Virus record (IMG/VR): IMGVR_UViG_3300035661_000137
Coordinates: 1 to 41,519 of that record
Origin: a virus
Length of the DNA: 41,519 nt
Strand: one strand, 5' to 3'
A model generated the notes under the pieces. The model saw only the letters and a list, made by a program, of their open reading frames with translations, was not told where the DNA came from and did no database searches. This document shows positions 21,349 to 28,775 of the stretch, one piece after another; position 1 is the first letter of the stretch; each line of letters begins with the position of its first letter. Both the position numbers and the translations under genes were made by a program.

Positions 21349-23012
21349 GAACGATTCACAATCTTGTGCAGGGTAGCCCTGAGTGGAAAGCCCACCGCGC
21401 CACGCCAGGCATGTTCAACGGCAGCGAGATCGCCGCCATCATGGGGCTGTCGAGCTACGTCACCCGCGCCGAACTGCTGCGCCGCAAGGCCACCGGCATT
21501 GAACCTGAGTATGATGCGGCCACCTTAGATCGATTTGCAGAAGGGCACAGACGCGAGGCACTGGCACGCCCAATGGCCGAAGACATACTTGATGATGACC
21601 TATCGGCGATGGTCATGAGCGACCTTTTCGACGGCGTGCTGATCTCGGTTTCGCTTGACGGCATCAACCAGGCTTACGACACCACGTGGGAACACAAGAG
21701 CCTAAATATCACGCTGGCAGATGCGCTGGATGCTGGCTTTCTTCCAGCGGAGTATCACCCGCAATGCGAGAGCGGCCTAATGGTTTCTGGTGCCACCCGC
21801 TGCTTGTTCGTGGCATCGAAGTGGGACACAAACGGCAATCTAGTTGATGCAAAGAAAACATGGTATGAATCGAACCCGGTGATGAGAGCCGATATTATCG
21901 CGGCCTGCAAACAGTTTGCTATCGACCTCGCCGAGTATGAACACGTCGAAGCCGTTGCCGCCCCTGTCGCCGCCGCCATCGAAGCCTTGCCAGGCCTGTT
22001 CATTCAGGTCGAAGGCAAGGTGCTGGCGACCAATCTTGATTCGTTCAAGCTGGCCGCGCAGACCTTTATCGACGGGATCAAGACAGAACTGGTCAGCGAC
22101 CAAGACTTCGCCGACGCTGACAAGATGGTGAAATTCCTCAAGGATGGCGAGGAACGGCTGGCGCTGTCTAAGGATCAGGCGCTAGCACAGACCGCCAGTA
22201 TTGACGAACTGTTCCGCACAGTAGACGCGATCAGTGAGCAGATGCGGGTGAAGCGCCTGGCGCTGGATAAACTGGTGAAGGCCGAGAAAGAGAATCGCCG
22301 TGCCGAGATTGTGCGCAATGCTTCTCTGGAAATGAATAGGCACGTTGCAAAACTGAATGAGCGCATTGGCGGCCAATGGATGCCGGTTGCTAACTTTGCG
22401 CCGTTTGCCGAAGCCGTCAAGGGCTTGAAGTCGCTTGATTCGATGCGCGACAAGGTGGCGGGTGAACTGGCTAACGCAAAGATCGAGGCGAATGAACTGG
22501 CTGACCAGATTGCGGATAATACCAAAGCCATCACGGTTGACGGTGTGAACTACAATTACCTGGTTCACGACTTCGCGCAAATTTGCACAAAGCCCACGGA
22601 GGACTTCGCCGCGATTATGGCGCGGCGCATCGCCACATGGAAAGAGGCGGAAGCCGTGAAGGCGGAAGCACTAAAGAAAGCCGAGGAAGCCCGCACCGCA
22701 GCGGCGGTAGCAGCAGCGGTCGAAGCCGAGCGCATGGCCGAAGCCAAGCGGGTAGCCGAACAGGTAGCAAAAGATCAACGGGGGAAAGCGGATACCGGTG
22801 TGGGGGTAGATGTTTCCGCCCGTGCGCAGCCGGATGCAGCGAGTACCCCACCCACAGCCGAGGAAAAGCGCGCAGCCATAGTCGATAGTCAGGACGTGGT
22901 GCGCGCATACCTCAATAGCCTAGAACTGGGCGAGAAGGAGTTTAACCGACTGCGTGCCGTGCTTATGGGCTTCGTCCAATTTCAAGCACAGCATGGTATG
23001 AAGAAGGATTGA
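21345..23012 (+). CDS. YqaJ-type lambda-exonuclease-fold recombinase nuclease
   Basis: The product is 555 residues. Residues 1-200 are the YqaJ viral recombinase domain: 'GSPEWKAHRATPGMFNGSEI', 'FAEGHRREALARP' (E66, E71), the catalytic Asp105 in 'SLDGI' and 'WEHKS' with E116-x-K118. Lambda Exo is 226 residues, so more than half this protein is extra: a helical region (about 205-440) and an Ala/Glu-rich stretch (about 455-500), then a short C-terminal helix pair. The extension resembles the long YqaJ-plus-C-terminal proteins of other phages and may bind Bet or SSB. It resects double-strand ends for Bet-mediated recombination. Confidence 0.9.
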   Translation: MRTIHNLVQGSPEWKAHRATPGMFNGSEIAAIMGLSSYVTRAELLRRKATGIEPEYDAATLDRFAEGHRREALARPMAEDILDDDLSAMVMSDLFDGVLISVSLDGINQAYDTTWEHKSLNITLADALDAGFLPAEYHPQCESGLMVSGATRCLFVASKWDTNGNLVDAKKTWYESNPVMRADIIAACKQFAIDLAEYEHVEAVAAPVAAAIEALPGLFIQVEGKVLATNLDSFKLAAQTFIDGIKTELVSDQDFADADKMVKFLKDGEERLALSKDQALAQTASIDELFRTVDAISEQMRVKRLALDKLVKAEKENRRAEIVRNASLEMNRHVAKLNERIGGQWMPVANFAPFAEAVKGLKSLDSMRDKVAGELANAKIEANELADQIADNTKAITVDGVNYNYLVHDFAQICTKPTEDFAAIMARRIATWKEAEAVKAEALKKAEEARTAAAVAAAVEAERMAEAKRVAEQVAKDQRGKADTGVGVDVSARAQPDAASTPPTAEEKRAAIVDSQDVVRAYLNSLELGEKEFNRLRAVLMGFVQFQAQHGMKKD

Positions 23013-23013
23013 A

Positions 23014-23052
23014 ATGAAAATCAAAACGGAAGTTACTAATGCTAAATCCTAA
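23014..23052 (+). pseudogene. 12-codon remnant resembling ninX start
   Basis: ATGAAAATCAAAAC here is identical to the first 14 bases of ninX at 23296-23309, and the reading (MKIKT...) matches the NinX N-terminus before a stop after 12 codons. It lies directly after the exonuclease stop. The 85-residue gene between may have been inserted or swapped in after the start of an earlier ninX copy. Confidence 0.4.
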
Positions 23053-23296
23053 CATAATCGCAATGGGAATCAACCGTGGAAAATATGCGCTCTTGATATG
23101 TAACCAGGCCGGGTTAGATACCTTGCCAACGCCAATGCGAATAGAGAAGGGTGAAGGTTGGCATGAACTAGACGGCTCAATTTCCAAGAGCTTCTACACT
23201 TGGATCGAGGCAACTGTGGCCAATGTAATGGCGTTGATTATGTTGGAACTTATTACCCATAACGATGCTAAGAAACTTCTAGAACGAGTAATATAA
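23039..23296 (+). CDS. unknown small protein
   Basis: The product is 85 residues with a GGAAG site. The N-terminal half is beta-rich ('NRGKYALLICNQAGLDTLPT'), and a C-terminal hydrophobic helix ('EATVANVMALIMLELITHND') follows. The DNA is AT-richer than its neighbours, suggesting a separate origin. It overlaps the ninX start (TAATG). No family recognised. Confidence 0.65.
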   Translation: MLNPNIIAMGINRGKYALLICNQAGLDTLPTPMRIEKGEGWHELDGSISKSFYTWIEATVANVMALIMLELITHNDAKKLLERVI

Positions 23297-23691
23297 TGAA
23301 AATCAAAACAGCGAAACTAACAGGCACTGCTCTAAATTGGGCTGTGGCAAAGTGTGATAACCGCAAGGTTAGATTCGGCATAGGCGGAAGTGTAGAAGTA
23401 AGGGGACAAACTGAAGGTGGTAACGAGTTACCAGATCACTTGGACTTGTGGATGCTATGGAATCCGTCCACTAACTGGGAACAAGGCGGGTCTATTATTG
23501 ACCGCGTTAAAGGTCTTACACAGCATACATGGCTTGAAGCAAACAGGCTAGAAAGCCAATGTGAATGTCGCATACACAACTACGAAGGGGACTGGGTTCA
23601 GTTTGGGGCCACCCCGCTCATAGCGGCCATGCGCTGCTTCGTTGCCAGTAAACTTGGCGGCGAAGTTGAACTACCAGAGGAGAAAACATGA
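23296..23691 (+). CDS. ninX: NinX-like (DUF2591) protein
   Basis: The product is 131 residues. The opening 'MKIKTAKLTGTALNWAVAKC' and the tail 'GATPLIAAMRCFVASKLGGE' are hallmarks of DUF2591 (NinX), found in ninR-type regions of lambdoid phages. Function is unknown. The middle carries 'NPSTNWEQGGSIIDRV', typical of the family. It is coupled to the following gene. Confidence 0.85.
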   Translation: MKIKTAKLTGTALNWAVAKCDNRKVRFGIGGSVEVRGQTEGGNELPDHLDLWMLWNPSTNWEQGGSIIDRVKGLTQHTWLEANRLESQCECRIHNYEGDWVQFGATPLIAAMRCFVASKLGGEVELPEEKT

Positions 23692-24155
23692 AGGTTTACA
23701 AACGGATTTGCCTGCGTGACTGGCACGTTAAGGCCGCGAACGGCGACAGACAAGATTGCACGCGCGGCAAGACCTACACGACCAGCAGGCAGCACGACGA
23801 CGGAACAGTGACAGTGATGTCTAGCTTCTGGGTTCGCGCCCCGGTAGACATCTTTGAACCTCTTGAAGGCCGCGTGGAAGAAATACACGATGCCTCGGCC
23901 TGCCGGAGAGAACCTTCTAACAAAGGAACAACTGAAATGAGTAAAACATGTAACTGGGTTGAAGACGACGACGGTGTTTGGGATACTGAATGCGGAAACC
24001 GTTTTGAGCTAATCGATGACGCGCCCCACGAAAATGATATGTACTGGTGTCCGTACTGCGGCCTGAGCCTGCAAGAGGTGCGGAAAGATGCAGGGGCCAA
24101 GCCCCGAAACATACAACACGTGCCGTTTACGGCTGCTGGATGGAGTGATAAATGA
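23688..24155 (+). CDS. two-part protein with C-terminal zinc site, unknown
   Basis: The frame gives 155 residues. Residues 1-70 are a small beta domain ('VYKRICLRDWHVKAANGDRQ', 'FWVRAPVDIFEPLEG'). Residues 84-155 carry four cysteines ('CNWVEDDDGVWDTECG' and 'WCPYCG') that form a zinc ribbon common in phage early proteins. An internal ATG at 23938 has its own AAAGGA site, so the zinc part may also be made alone; alternatively two once-separate genes have fused in frame. Function unknown. Confidence 0.65.
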   Translation: MKVYKRICLRDWHVKAANGDRQDCTRGKTYTTSRQHDDGTVTVMSSFWVRAPVDIFEPLEGRVEEIHDASACRREPSNKGTTEMSKTCNWVEDDDGVWDTECGNRFELIDDAPHENDMYWCPYCGLSLQEVRKDAGAKPRNIQHVPFTAAGWSDK

Positions 24156-24532
24156 TTAACCACGATTTGCTTTTGGCTTCGGTCTCAATGGTCATTGGGG
24201 GCATAATGGGTGCGGCGATAACAAAAGAGATTCGGGCGCGTAAGCCTACCAAACTCACAGCAGATGACCCACTGTGGGGGGAATTAAACGATCAGTACAA
24301 TGAGGACTACAGAGTACTTCAGCCCATGGCCGAGCATGAGGAGAAGTGCAAGAAATGCGGCGGAACAATGTCGCCAGGAAAAGCAATACAGCAAACGTGG
24401 TCTGCCGGTGGGCGGGATTTCCCTGGCGATCAACGCGGCATAACGATGTCGCCGGGCGGAGGTGGGAAGCTGATTGATTGCCTGAAGTGCAAGAAGTGTG
24501 GATTTAGCGTTACCGATACCGGCTTGCTTTAG
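24152..24532 (+). CDS. membrane-anchored zinc-ribbon protein, unknown
   Basis: The product is 126 residues. It begins with a short hydrophobic helix ('LLLASVSMVIGGIMGAAI') and ends with a zinc ribbon: 'CKKCGG' near residue 66 and 'CLKCKKCG' near 110. The intervening segment is Gly-rich. The ribbon recalls Com-type translational activators of mom in Mu, but Com is 62 residues and has no membrane helix, so I do not assign it as Com. Confidence 0.6.
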   Translation: MINHDLLLASVSMVIGGIMGAAITKEIRARKPTKLTADDPLWGELNDQYNEDYRVLQPMAEHEEKCKKCGGTMSPGKAIQQTWSAGGRDFPGDQRGITMSPGGGGKLIDCLKCKKCGFSVTDTGLL

Positions 24533-24584
24533 CGAGTACGAGTTGAACGCCTGGTTAGCGTCCGGATATATAGGAGAAAGCGAT

Positions 24585-24764
24585 ATGTACACACCATACG
24601 ACAAAGAAACCGCCAGTACAAAAGACCGCATTGCATGGGCTTTGTGCCAGATTATTGATGACGATGCGCCTATGCGCTGGACTCGCTACAGATCAGCCGC
24701 CGGGTGCATAGCCATGAATAAAGAAGTAATGGCAGACTTGCAAGAGTTGGGCGCTAACCCGTGA
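24585..24764 (+). CDS. small protein upstream of mom, unknown
   Basis: The product is 59 residues from the ATG at 24585, which has an AGGAG site; the frame continues upstream across the end of the previous gene. It contains 'STKDRIAWALCQIIDDDAPM' and 'YRSAAGCIAMNKEVMADLQE', both helical. No family recognised. It ends 53 bp before mom. Confidence 0.6.
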   Translation: MYTPYDKETASTKDRIAWALCQIIDDDAPMRWTRYRSAAGCIAMNKEVMADLQELGANP

Positions 24765-24816
24765 TACGCGCAAAATCGGTCTCGTCGAGTAACGCGATGC
24801 CCAACCTACCTACGAT

Positions 24817-25452
24817 ATGAGCGTAACGAATTACGAAGTGCGGTACGTTGAACGACGCGCTATCGCTGACTTCATCGAAAAAAATCATTACTCTGGAAGT
24901 ATAAACGGGTGCATGGCGGATTACTGTTTTTCATTGCATGACGGCGAGCAGATGATAGGCGCGATGTTTTACGGGCGCATGGCTATGGCCGGACAATGGA
25001 AACGATTTTCGGAGCAGGAGATAGACGTTATTGAGTTGCGACGATTGTGCTGCATCGACGACACCCCAAAGAATACCGAGAGTTATTTTATCGGGGCGAC
25101 GCTGCGCTGGCTAAAGAAAAATACGCCGCATAGGGTTGTGGTCAGCTACGCCGATGCCGAGTACGGACACACCGGAATAATTTATAAGGCGAGTAACTTT
25201 GCTTTAGAAGGGAAAAGACCCGGCGCGAAAGTAATACTTTTCAACGGTAAGCGGTATCACGACAAGGCAATACGCACGAAGTACAAGGGCGAATTAAAAC
25301 CTTTTGCAGTAAGAATAAAAGCGGCGCTGGGTACTGGCGAAGCGGTATACGCAACAACAGCAGGGAAGTTTTGCTACACGTTCATATTGCGAAAACAGAA
25401 GCCGTCTAACCCTACGCTCAAGGCTTGTAATGCGAAGCCCCGCCTACCCTAA
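24817..25452 (+). CDS. mom: Mom-family DNA adenine modification protein
   Basis: The product is 211 residues, near the Mu Mom length (about 230). It has the Mom-type GNAT-like core: 'ELRRLCCIDDTPKNTESYFI' (73-92) and 'VVVSYADAEYGHTGIIYKAS' (107-126) followed by 'NF'. Mu Mom converts adenine in DNA to N6-carbamoylmethyl-adenine and so blocks restriction enzymes. The ATG has no good ribosome-binding site, and a small hairpin CGTAA/TTACG (24822-24835) covers codons 2-7, so translation may be controlled as for Mu mom. The gene is last in the rightward operon and its 3' end overlaps the convergent DUF1353 gene by 35 bp. Confidence 0.85.
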   Translation: MSVTNYEVRYVERRAIADFIEKNHYSGSINGCMADYCFSLHDGEQMIGAMFYGRMAMAGQWKRFSEQEIDVIELRRLCCIDDTPKNTESYFIGATLRWLKKNTPHRVVVSYADAEYGHTGIIYKASNFALEGKRPGAKVILFNGKRYHDKAIRTKYKGELKPFAVRIKAALGTGEAVYATTAGKFCYTFILRKQKPSNPTLKACNAKPRLP

Positions 25453-25798
25453 CGCCCGCCCACAGCAACGCAGCCTGCCAGGGCGGCGTATTCGTTGCCA
25501 GCGCGGCTTCTTTCAGTAGGTTGTCACACTTTGCGCGGGGAAACAGCTTGACGGAGTAGGCGAAATCGTGAAGGCACGCGGCTTCATCTGCCACGTCGCC
25601 AACCATCCAATAAATAAGCGGAAGCCGTGGCGTGCTGTTCAGGTCTGTAATGAATCCTTCGCGCACTGTAATTAAAATCTGTAGCGACTCGCTCCAATAC
25701 ACCATCGGTCGGGTCAAGCGCCACAATCGGCGACCTTCCCGCGTGCGTTCGTCCAACAGCACAGCCTCGAATGGAGTAAGGAATTCTGATTTTGTCAT
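25418..25798 (-). CDS. DUF1353 family protein
   Basis: The product is 126 residues with the full DUF1353 pattern: 'LLDERTREGRRLWRLTRPMV', 'ITVREGFITDLNSTPRLPLI' and 'DEAACLHDFAYS'. The His-Asp of 'LHDFAY' is characteristic. Such genes sit near the lysis or tail-fibre end of many phages and their function is not known. It is the last leftward gene of the late block and is preceded by a truncated paralogue. Confidence 0.85.
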   Translation of the reverse strand: MTKSEFLTPFEAVLLDERTREGRRLWRLTRPMVYWSESLQILITVREGFITDLNSTPRLPLIYWMVGDVADEAACLHDFAYSVKLFPRAKCDNLLKEAALATNTPPWQAALLWAGVRVGGASHYKP

Positions 25799-25815
25799 TT
25801 TAGTTTATCCCTTAT

Positions 25816-26016
25816 CTATTGGATGGTTGGTGACTGACAGAAACCAGGTATGCCTTGATCCAATCGCATATCTGTGACGATCCCTTCACGCACTGTAATC
25901 AAAACGTCTGGCAACTCGCTCCAACCGACACAGTATTGGAGAGGTTGGGCAATACGCCACAATTGGCGACCTTCCCGCGTACGCTCATCCAACAGCACTG
26001 AGAAGAACTGTGTCAT
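25816..26016 (-). CDS. truncated DUF1353 paralogue
   Basis: The product is 66 residues from the ATG at 26016, which overlaps the previous stop (ATGA). It repeats the N-terminal half of the adjacent DUF1353 protein: 'SVLLDERTREGRQLWRIAQP' and 'VLITVREGIVTDMRLDQG' align with residues 13-52 of the neighbour. It lacks the C-terminal 'LHDFAY' half. It is a tandem duplicate that has been cut short, and it may still be expressed. Confidence 0.75.
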   Translation of the reverse strand: MTQFFSVLLDERTREGRQLWRIAQPLQYCVGWSELPDVLITVREGIVTDMRLDQGIPGFCQSPTIQ

Positions 26017-26516
26017 TTGCATTTAATCGATCCAACGTAAACCCGATATGCTTTGACCCAATCGGTTGCAATGGCCTGCTGTGCCGTTTTCAGCGGGATT
26101 GTGCCGTAGCATATAAGCTGCTTCAGTTTCGTCTCAACCACGTCCTTTGTAAGCGCCCCACAAGTTCCGGCGTAGGCTTGCGGCCATAGGTTCGCCGGGT
26201 CAGCCGGTGATCCGCCAAGCTGGAGACTAATCAAATGATCCTCCTCCACGTCCGCCGGGTTCTGGTCTGCATAGTGCCATGCCGCAAGCTGCTTAGCCTT
26301 CAGCCGGTTGGTGTAGCTGGCCGGTGGGCGCACGGTCTTTGTCCATCCTGATACGCAGATGGTCTTGCCGATGGTGGCTTGTGTGACATCTGGATTGAGT
26401 GCGCCAGGCGTGCGGGCTGGGTCTGGCAGAGCGCCAGCCAAAGCCGCGCAAGACCAGAGCACTATCAACATAGCTATCGCCACTATCAACAGCCAGAAAG
26501 CTTTAATGATAGTCAC
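26013..26516 (-). CDS. exported HNH-like protein
   Basis: The product is 167 residues. Residues 1-29 are a signal peptide or anchor ('FWLLIVAIAMLIVLWSCAAL'). The mature part has 'EEDHLISLQLGGSPADPANL' followed by 'WPQ', in which Asp93-His94 and Asn109 match a betabetaalpha-metal-like site, and four Cys. Similar exported proteins are common in phages and Proteobacteria, where they are described as HNH-like nucleases. A periplasmic role (degrading host or competing DNA, or in lysis) is inference. It overlaps the lipoprotein gene by 4 bp. Confidence 0.65.
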   Translation of the reverse strand: MTIIKAFWLLIVAIAMLIVLWSCAALAGALPDPARTPGALNPDVTQATIGKTICVSGWTKTVRPPASYTNRLKAKQLAAWHYADQNPADVEEDHLISLQLGGSPADPANLWPQAYAGTCGALTKDVVETKLKQLICYGTIPLKTAQQAIATDWVKAYRVYVGSIKCK

Positions 26517-26782
26517 TTAATTGCATCCAGGAGCGTAATCGGGCTGGATGCCGCGCCAGCGGGTAGGCATAAAACCTTGAGCGCCGGGATGATTTCTGGA
26601 TTGCGAATCGCCGCGCTTAACGGCGTGCCACAAGCCGCCGCCACCCATAGATGGATGGCGTTGTCATTTGCAGCTTTGATGCCCACAAGTGCGGCAGCCT
26701 CGCCCGCGTTGATGGCCGCTTGTTGCGTGGCGCAGCCCGTGAGCATCAATCCAAGCGCAGCCAGAATCATTGCATGTTTCAT
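26513..26782 (-). CDS. small lipoprotein, possible outer spanin
   Basis: The product is 89 residues from the ATG at 26782 with an AAGGTGA site. It has a lipoprotein signal 'MKHAMILAALGLMLTGC' with Cys17 in an LTGC lipobox. The mature part is Ala-rich and includes 'WVAAACGTPLSAAI'. A lipoprotein close to the lysis genes could be an outer-membrane spanin, but no matching inner-membrane spanin is obvious and the Pro-rich character of lambda Rz1 is missing. It is translationally coupled to a 37-codon ORF. Confidence 0.65.
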   Translation of the reverse strand: MKHAMILAALGLMLTGCATQQAAINAGEAAALVGIKAANDNAIHLWVAAACGTPLSAAIRNPEIIPALKVLCLPAGAASSPITLLDAIK

Positions 26783-26892
26783 AACTTCACCTTTCGGACA
26801 GTTACAGCGCCAGCGGATTGCCCATAGCGCCGCCCGAACAGGCGAAGAATCATCCTGATAAGCCAGCACCATAGGCGAGTGTCGTGCTTCAT
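26779..26892 (-). CDS. 37-residue basic peptide
   Basis: The ORF is joined to its neighbours by TGATG at its start and ATGA at its end, so it bridges exactly between the Ig-like gene and the lipoprotein gene. The peptide is basic and amphipathic ('LWCWLIRMILRLFGRRYG'). It could be a small membrane-active protein or simply a coupling device. No family known. Confidence 0.5.
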   Translation of the reverse strand: MKHDTRLWCWLIRMILRLFGRRYGQSAGAVTVRKVKL

Positions 26893-27185
26893 CAGCCTAC
26901 GGTGACAGTGACCGAACCGGCAGACTGGCCGAACTGAGGCGCAGCGATGGTGAACGGGTCTGACACACCCACAGTTCCGAACAGGGCACCAGCCGAATCA
27001 ATCCGCTTGGCCTGTGCGGTGTAGACACCATCGGTCGAAATGTCGAACGTAGCGGAAGGCGTGGCGGCGGTCTGCGACTGGACGACAGCGCCGGATGCGT
27101 CAAGAACGTCAATGACCCAATCCGCCAGAGTTTGACTGGATGCGAGTTGGGTGTCTATGGGGGTGATGTTTACGATTACGTTCAT
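26892..27185 (-). CDS. small beta-sandwich protein, unknown
   Basis: The product is 97 residues with an AAGGA site. The sequence alternates strands: 'MNVIVNITPIDTQLASSQTL', 'WVIDVLDASGAVVQSQTAAT', 'VYTAQAKRIDSAG'. This suggests a fibronectin-III/Ig-like single domain, as in small phage decoration proteins. Position after the lysis genes gives no further clue. Confidence 0.65.
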   Translation of the reverse strand: MNVIVNITPIDTQLASSQTLADWVIDVLDASGAVVQSQTAATPSATFDISTDGVYTAQAKRIDSAGALFGTVGVSDPFTIAAPQFGQSAGSVTVTVG

Positions 27186-27195
27186 GGTATTCCTT

Positions 27196-27375
27196 TCAGC
27201 GTGGTGGAGGTAAATCGCGCAGTGCGACAGCGACGACGGTTGTAACGGTCGCCATAATTACCTTGAGGTAATCAGGCCGCAGCGTTGGGTCATTGTAGGC
27301 CATTGCCGACCAGATGCAGAATGCAACGAGGCCAACAAAGGCGAGCACAAATGTCTTATTGTCGGGTGCGTTCAT
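27196..27375 (-). CDS. small two-helix membrane protein (holin-like)
   Basis: The product is 59 residues. Two hydrophobic segments ('FVLAFVGLVAFCIWSAMA' and 'VIMATVTTVVAVAL') are separated by 'YNDPTLRPDYLK', and the C-terminus is 'RDLPPPR'. The topology suits a class II holin, in a region with endolysin and lipoprotein genes. Its ATG overlaps the stop of the HNH gene. It competes with the protein at 28772-29122 for the holin role. Confidence 0.6.
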   Translation of the reverse strand: MNAPDNKTFVLAFVGLVAFCIWSAMAYNDPTLRPDYLKVIMATVTTVVAVALRDLPPPR

Positions 27376-27980
27376 AGTAGAAAACCTCTTTGTTGCGTGA
27401 AATCAATCGGATGTTTGGCGTTCTTTTGTCGATTACACGTCGCACGCAGCAGTTGTATATTCTCGTCAGTGTTCGAACCGCCCAGCGCGAGGGGCATGAT
27501 GTGGTCTAAATGGTAGTCCGTGCCGAGAGGCTGCCCACAGCAGGCACATTTACCGCGTTGGAGCTTGAATAAGCGAACAGACAGGCCTTTTGACAGTTTA
27601 CCGCCAGATGCGCGCCCGCGCCGGTTTAGCTTTTGGATGCGCGTAGCTTCTGTATTTGCTGCCCTCCGCGCTGCTACTACCGCATTACAGTGTTCCTTGT
27701 TTGCCATGCGGTATGCCGCTTGTCTTGCTTTAACTTTTTCTAGATTTGCCGCGTAATACGCCGCGTGTCTTGCATTAACTTTTTCTTTATTGGCTGCGTA
27801 GTGTGCTGCTCCGATTGCCTTCACTTTTTCTTTATTTGCTGCGTAATATGCAGCGCAGGAGGCATTATGGCGCTCTGCGTTAGCCGCGTAGTATGCTGTG
27901 GAGCTGGCTATCGCACATAGCTTGCACTTGCCGTCGGCGTAACGTTCGGTCTCGCTGCTGCACTTTTTGCAGAATTTCAT
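27372..27980 (-). CDS. HNH endonuclease with 15-residue repeats
   Basis: The product is 202 residues from the ATG at 27980, with an AAGGGTG site. Residues 1-28 are a zinc ribbon ('MKFCKKCSSE', C4, C7, C19, C22). Residues 29-~117 are six copies of a 15-residue repeat ('AYYAANKEKVKAIGA' type), probably a basic helical DNA-spanning arm. The C-terminal HNH domain has 'CACCGQPLGTDYHLDHIMPL' and 'ALGGSNTDENIQLLRATCNR' followed by 'QKNAKHP'. Stand-alone HNH genes of this kind are often homing endonucleases, and it lies in the lysis region where it is not needed for growth. Confidence 0.82.
   Translation of the reverse strand: MKFCKKCSSETERYADGKCKLCAIASSTAYYAANAERHNASCAAYYAANKEKVKAIGAAHYAANKEKVNARHAAYYAANLEKVKARQAAYRMANKEHCNAVVAARRAANTEATRIQKLNRRGRASGGKLSKGLSVRLFKLQRGKCACCGQPLGTDYHLDHIMPLALGGSNTDENIQLLRATCNRQKNAKHPIDFTQQRGFLL
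27633..27896 (-). repeat. 45-bp tandem repeats in HNH gene
   Basis: Five full and one partial 45-bp units, each encoding a 15-residue repeat beginning AYYAAN or a variant, run through the middle of the HNH gene. Units two to four are most alike, pointing to recent expansion. Confidence 0.85.
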
Positions 27981-28074
27981 TTGACACCCTTCACGGTAAT
28001 TGAATGGTGCCGGTAATCCGCTTGGTGAAGCAAGAGGAAAGCCTTCGAAAGCCTGTCCCGACACATCAATCATA

Positions 28075-28275
28075 TCAGATGTTTCGTATCCCCTTCATCT
28101 TCTCACGCAATTCATAGTCTTCGCGGCATTCGGCACAGCAGAAAATCCGCCCAGTCTTCACCGGTTCATTGCAGTTATAGCACGCACCACAGGCGGACGG
28201 CGCAGGCTTGCGGTAAGCCATCGCCAGTGAGCGGTCGCGTTCTTCGCGCTCGGTTGCGCGGTCGCTGTCATCCAT
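28075..28275 (-). CDS. small zinc-finger protein
   Basis: The product is 66 residues and overlaps the endolysin stop (TGATG). It has a charged N-terminal helix ('DDSDRATEREERDRSLAM') and a C4-type zinc site: 'CGACYNCNE' and 'CCAECREDYE'. This resembles TraR/DksA-type or recombinase-associated small zinc fingers of phages. A DksA/TraR-like role on RNA polymerase is possible, but the coiled-coil tip (DxxDxA) is represented only by 'DDSDRA'. Confidence 0.7.
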   Translation of the reverse strand: MDDSDRATEREERDRSLAMAYRKPAPSACGACYNCNEPVKTGRIFCCAECREDYELREKMKGIRNI

Positions 28276-28775
28276 CAGAATCCCCCCATTCTATTAAGCC
28301 AGCCGACAATAAAATCCAGTTGCGTCCTATCCCGATTTATAATCTCGCCATAAAAGCGATACCTGGTGTTTATGTATCGGGCACGCAACAGGTCTGGACT
28401 GATTGCGGCAAGCGCAGCAATCGTCGCCTTGCCGACTATGCCATCAGCAGGCGTGCCGCACGCGGTTTGCAGCAGCTTGATTGCACGACTCACGCCATGA
28501 TTGATAGCCGCGTCAAAATGAATGTCGCGCACCGATTCAGGCACAACTGGGCATCGAGCCGCCATCCAGTAATTGCGGAAATAGATTCGCGTAACCTCGT
28601 CCTGAGTAATCAACCTGACGGTTATGGTCGGTTGCTTTTGGTCGATGCGCCACTGGTCGTAAACCGCCTGGGTAATGCCCATGTTGGTCGCGCCGCCACG
28701 ATCTGACGGGTGATCGACAAAGCCACCCTCACTGGCAATTGCCGCTGAAACAAGCGTGTCAAAATCGTTCATCAT
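28275..28775 (-). CDS. endolysin, GH108 N-acetylmuramidase
   Basis: The product is 166 residues. 'ASEGGFVDHPSDRGGATNMG' contains the catalytic Glu16 in the EGG motif of GH108 muramidases. The C-terminal half ('YWMAARCPVVPESVRDIHFD', 'ACGTPADGIVGKATIAAL') is the peptidoglycan-binding PG_binding_3 domain. No signal peptide is present, so it needs a holin. It cleaves the glycan strands of peptidoglycan. It is ATGA-coupled to the upstream holin-like gene. Confidence 0.93.
   Translation of the reverse strand: MMNDFDTLVSAAIASEGGFVDHPSDRGGATNMGITQAVYDQWRIDQKQPTITVRLITQDEVTRIYFRNYWMAARCPVVPESVRDIHFDAAINHGVSRAIKLLQTACGTPADGIVGKATIAALAAISPDLLRARYINTRYRFYGEIINRDRTQLDFIVGWLNRMGGF

Noticed and set aside
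24152-24532. Com homologue upstream of mom
   Set aside because: It has a zinc ribbon but is twice the length of Com, carries a membrane helix, and is not adjacent to mom.
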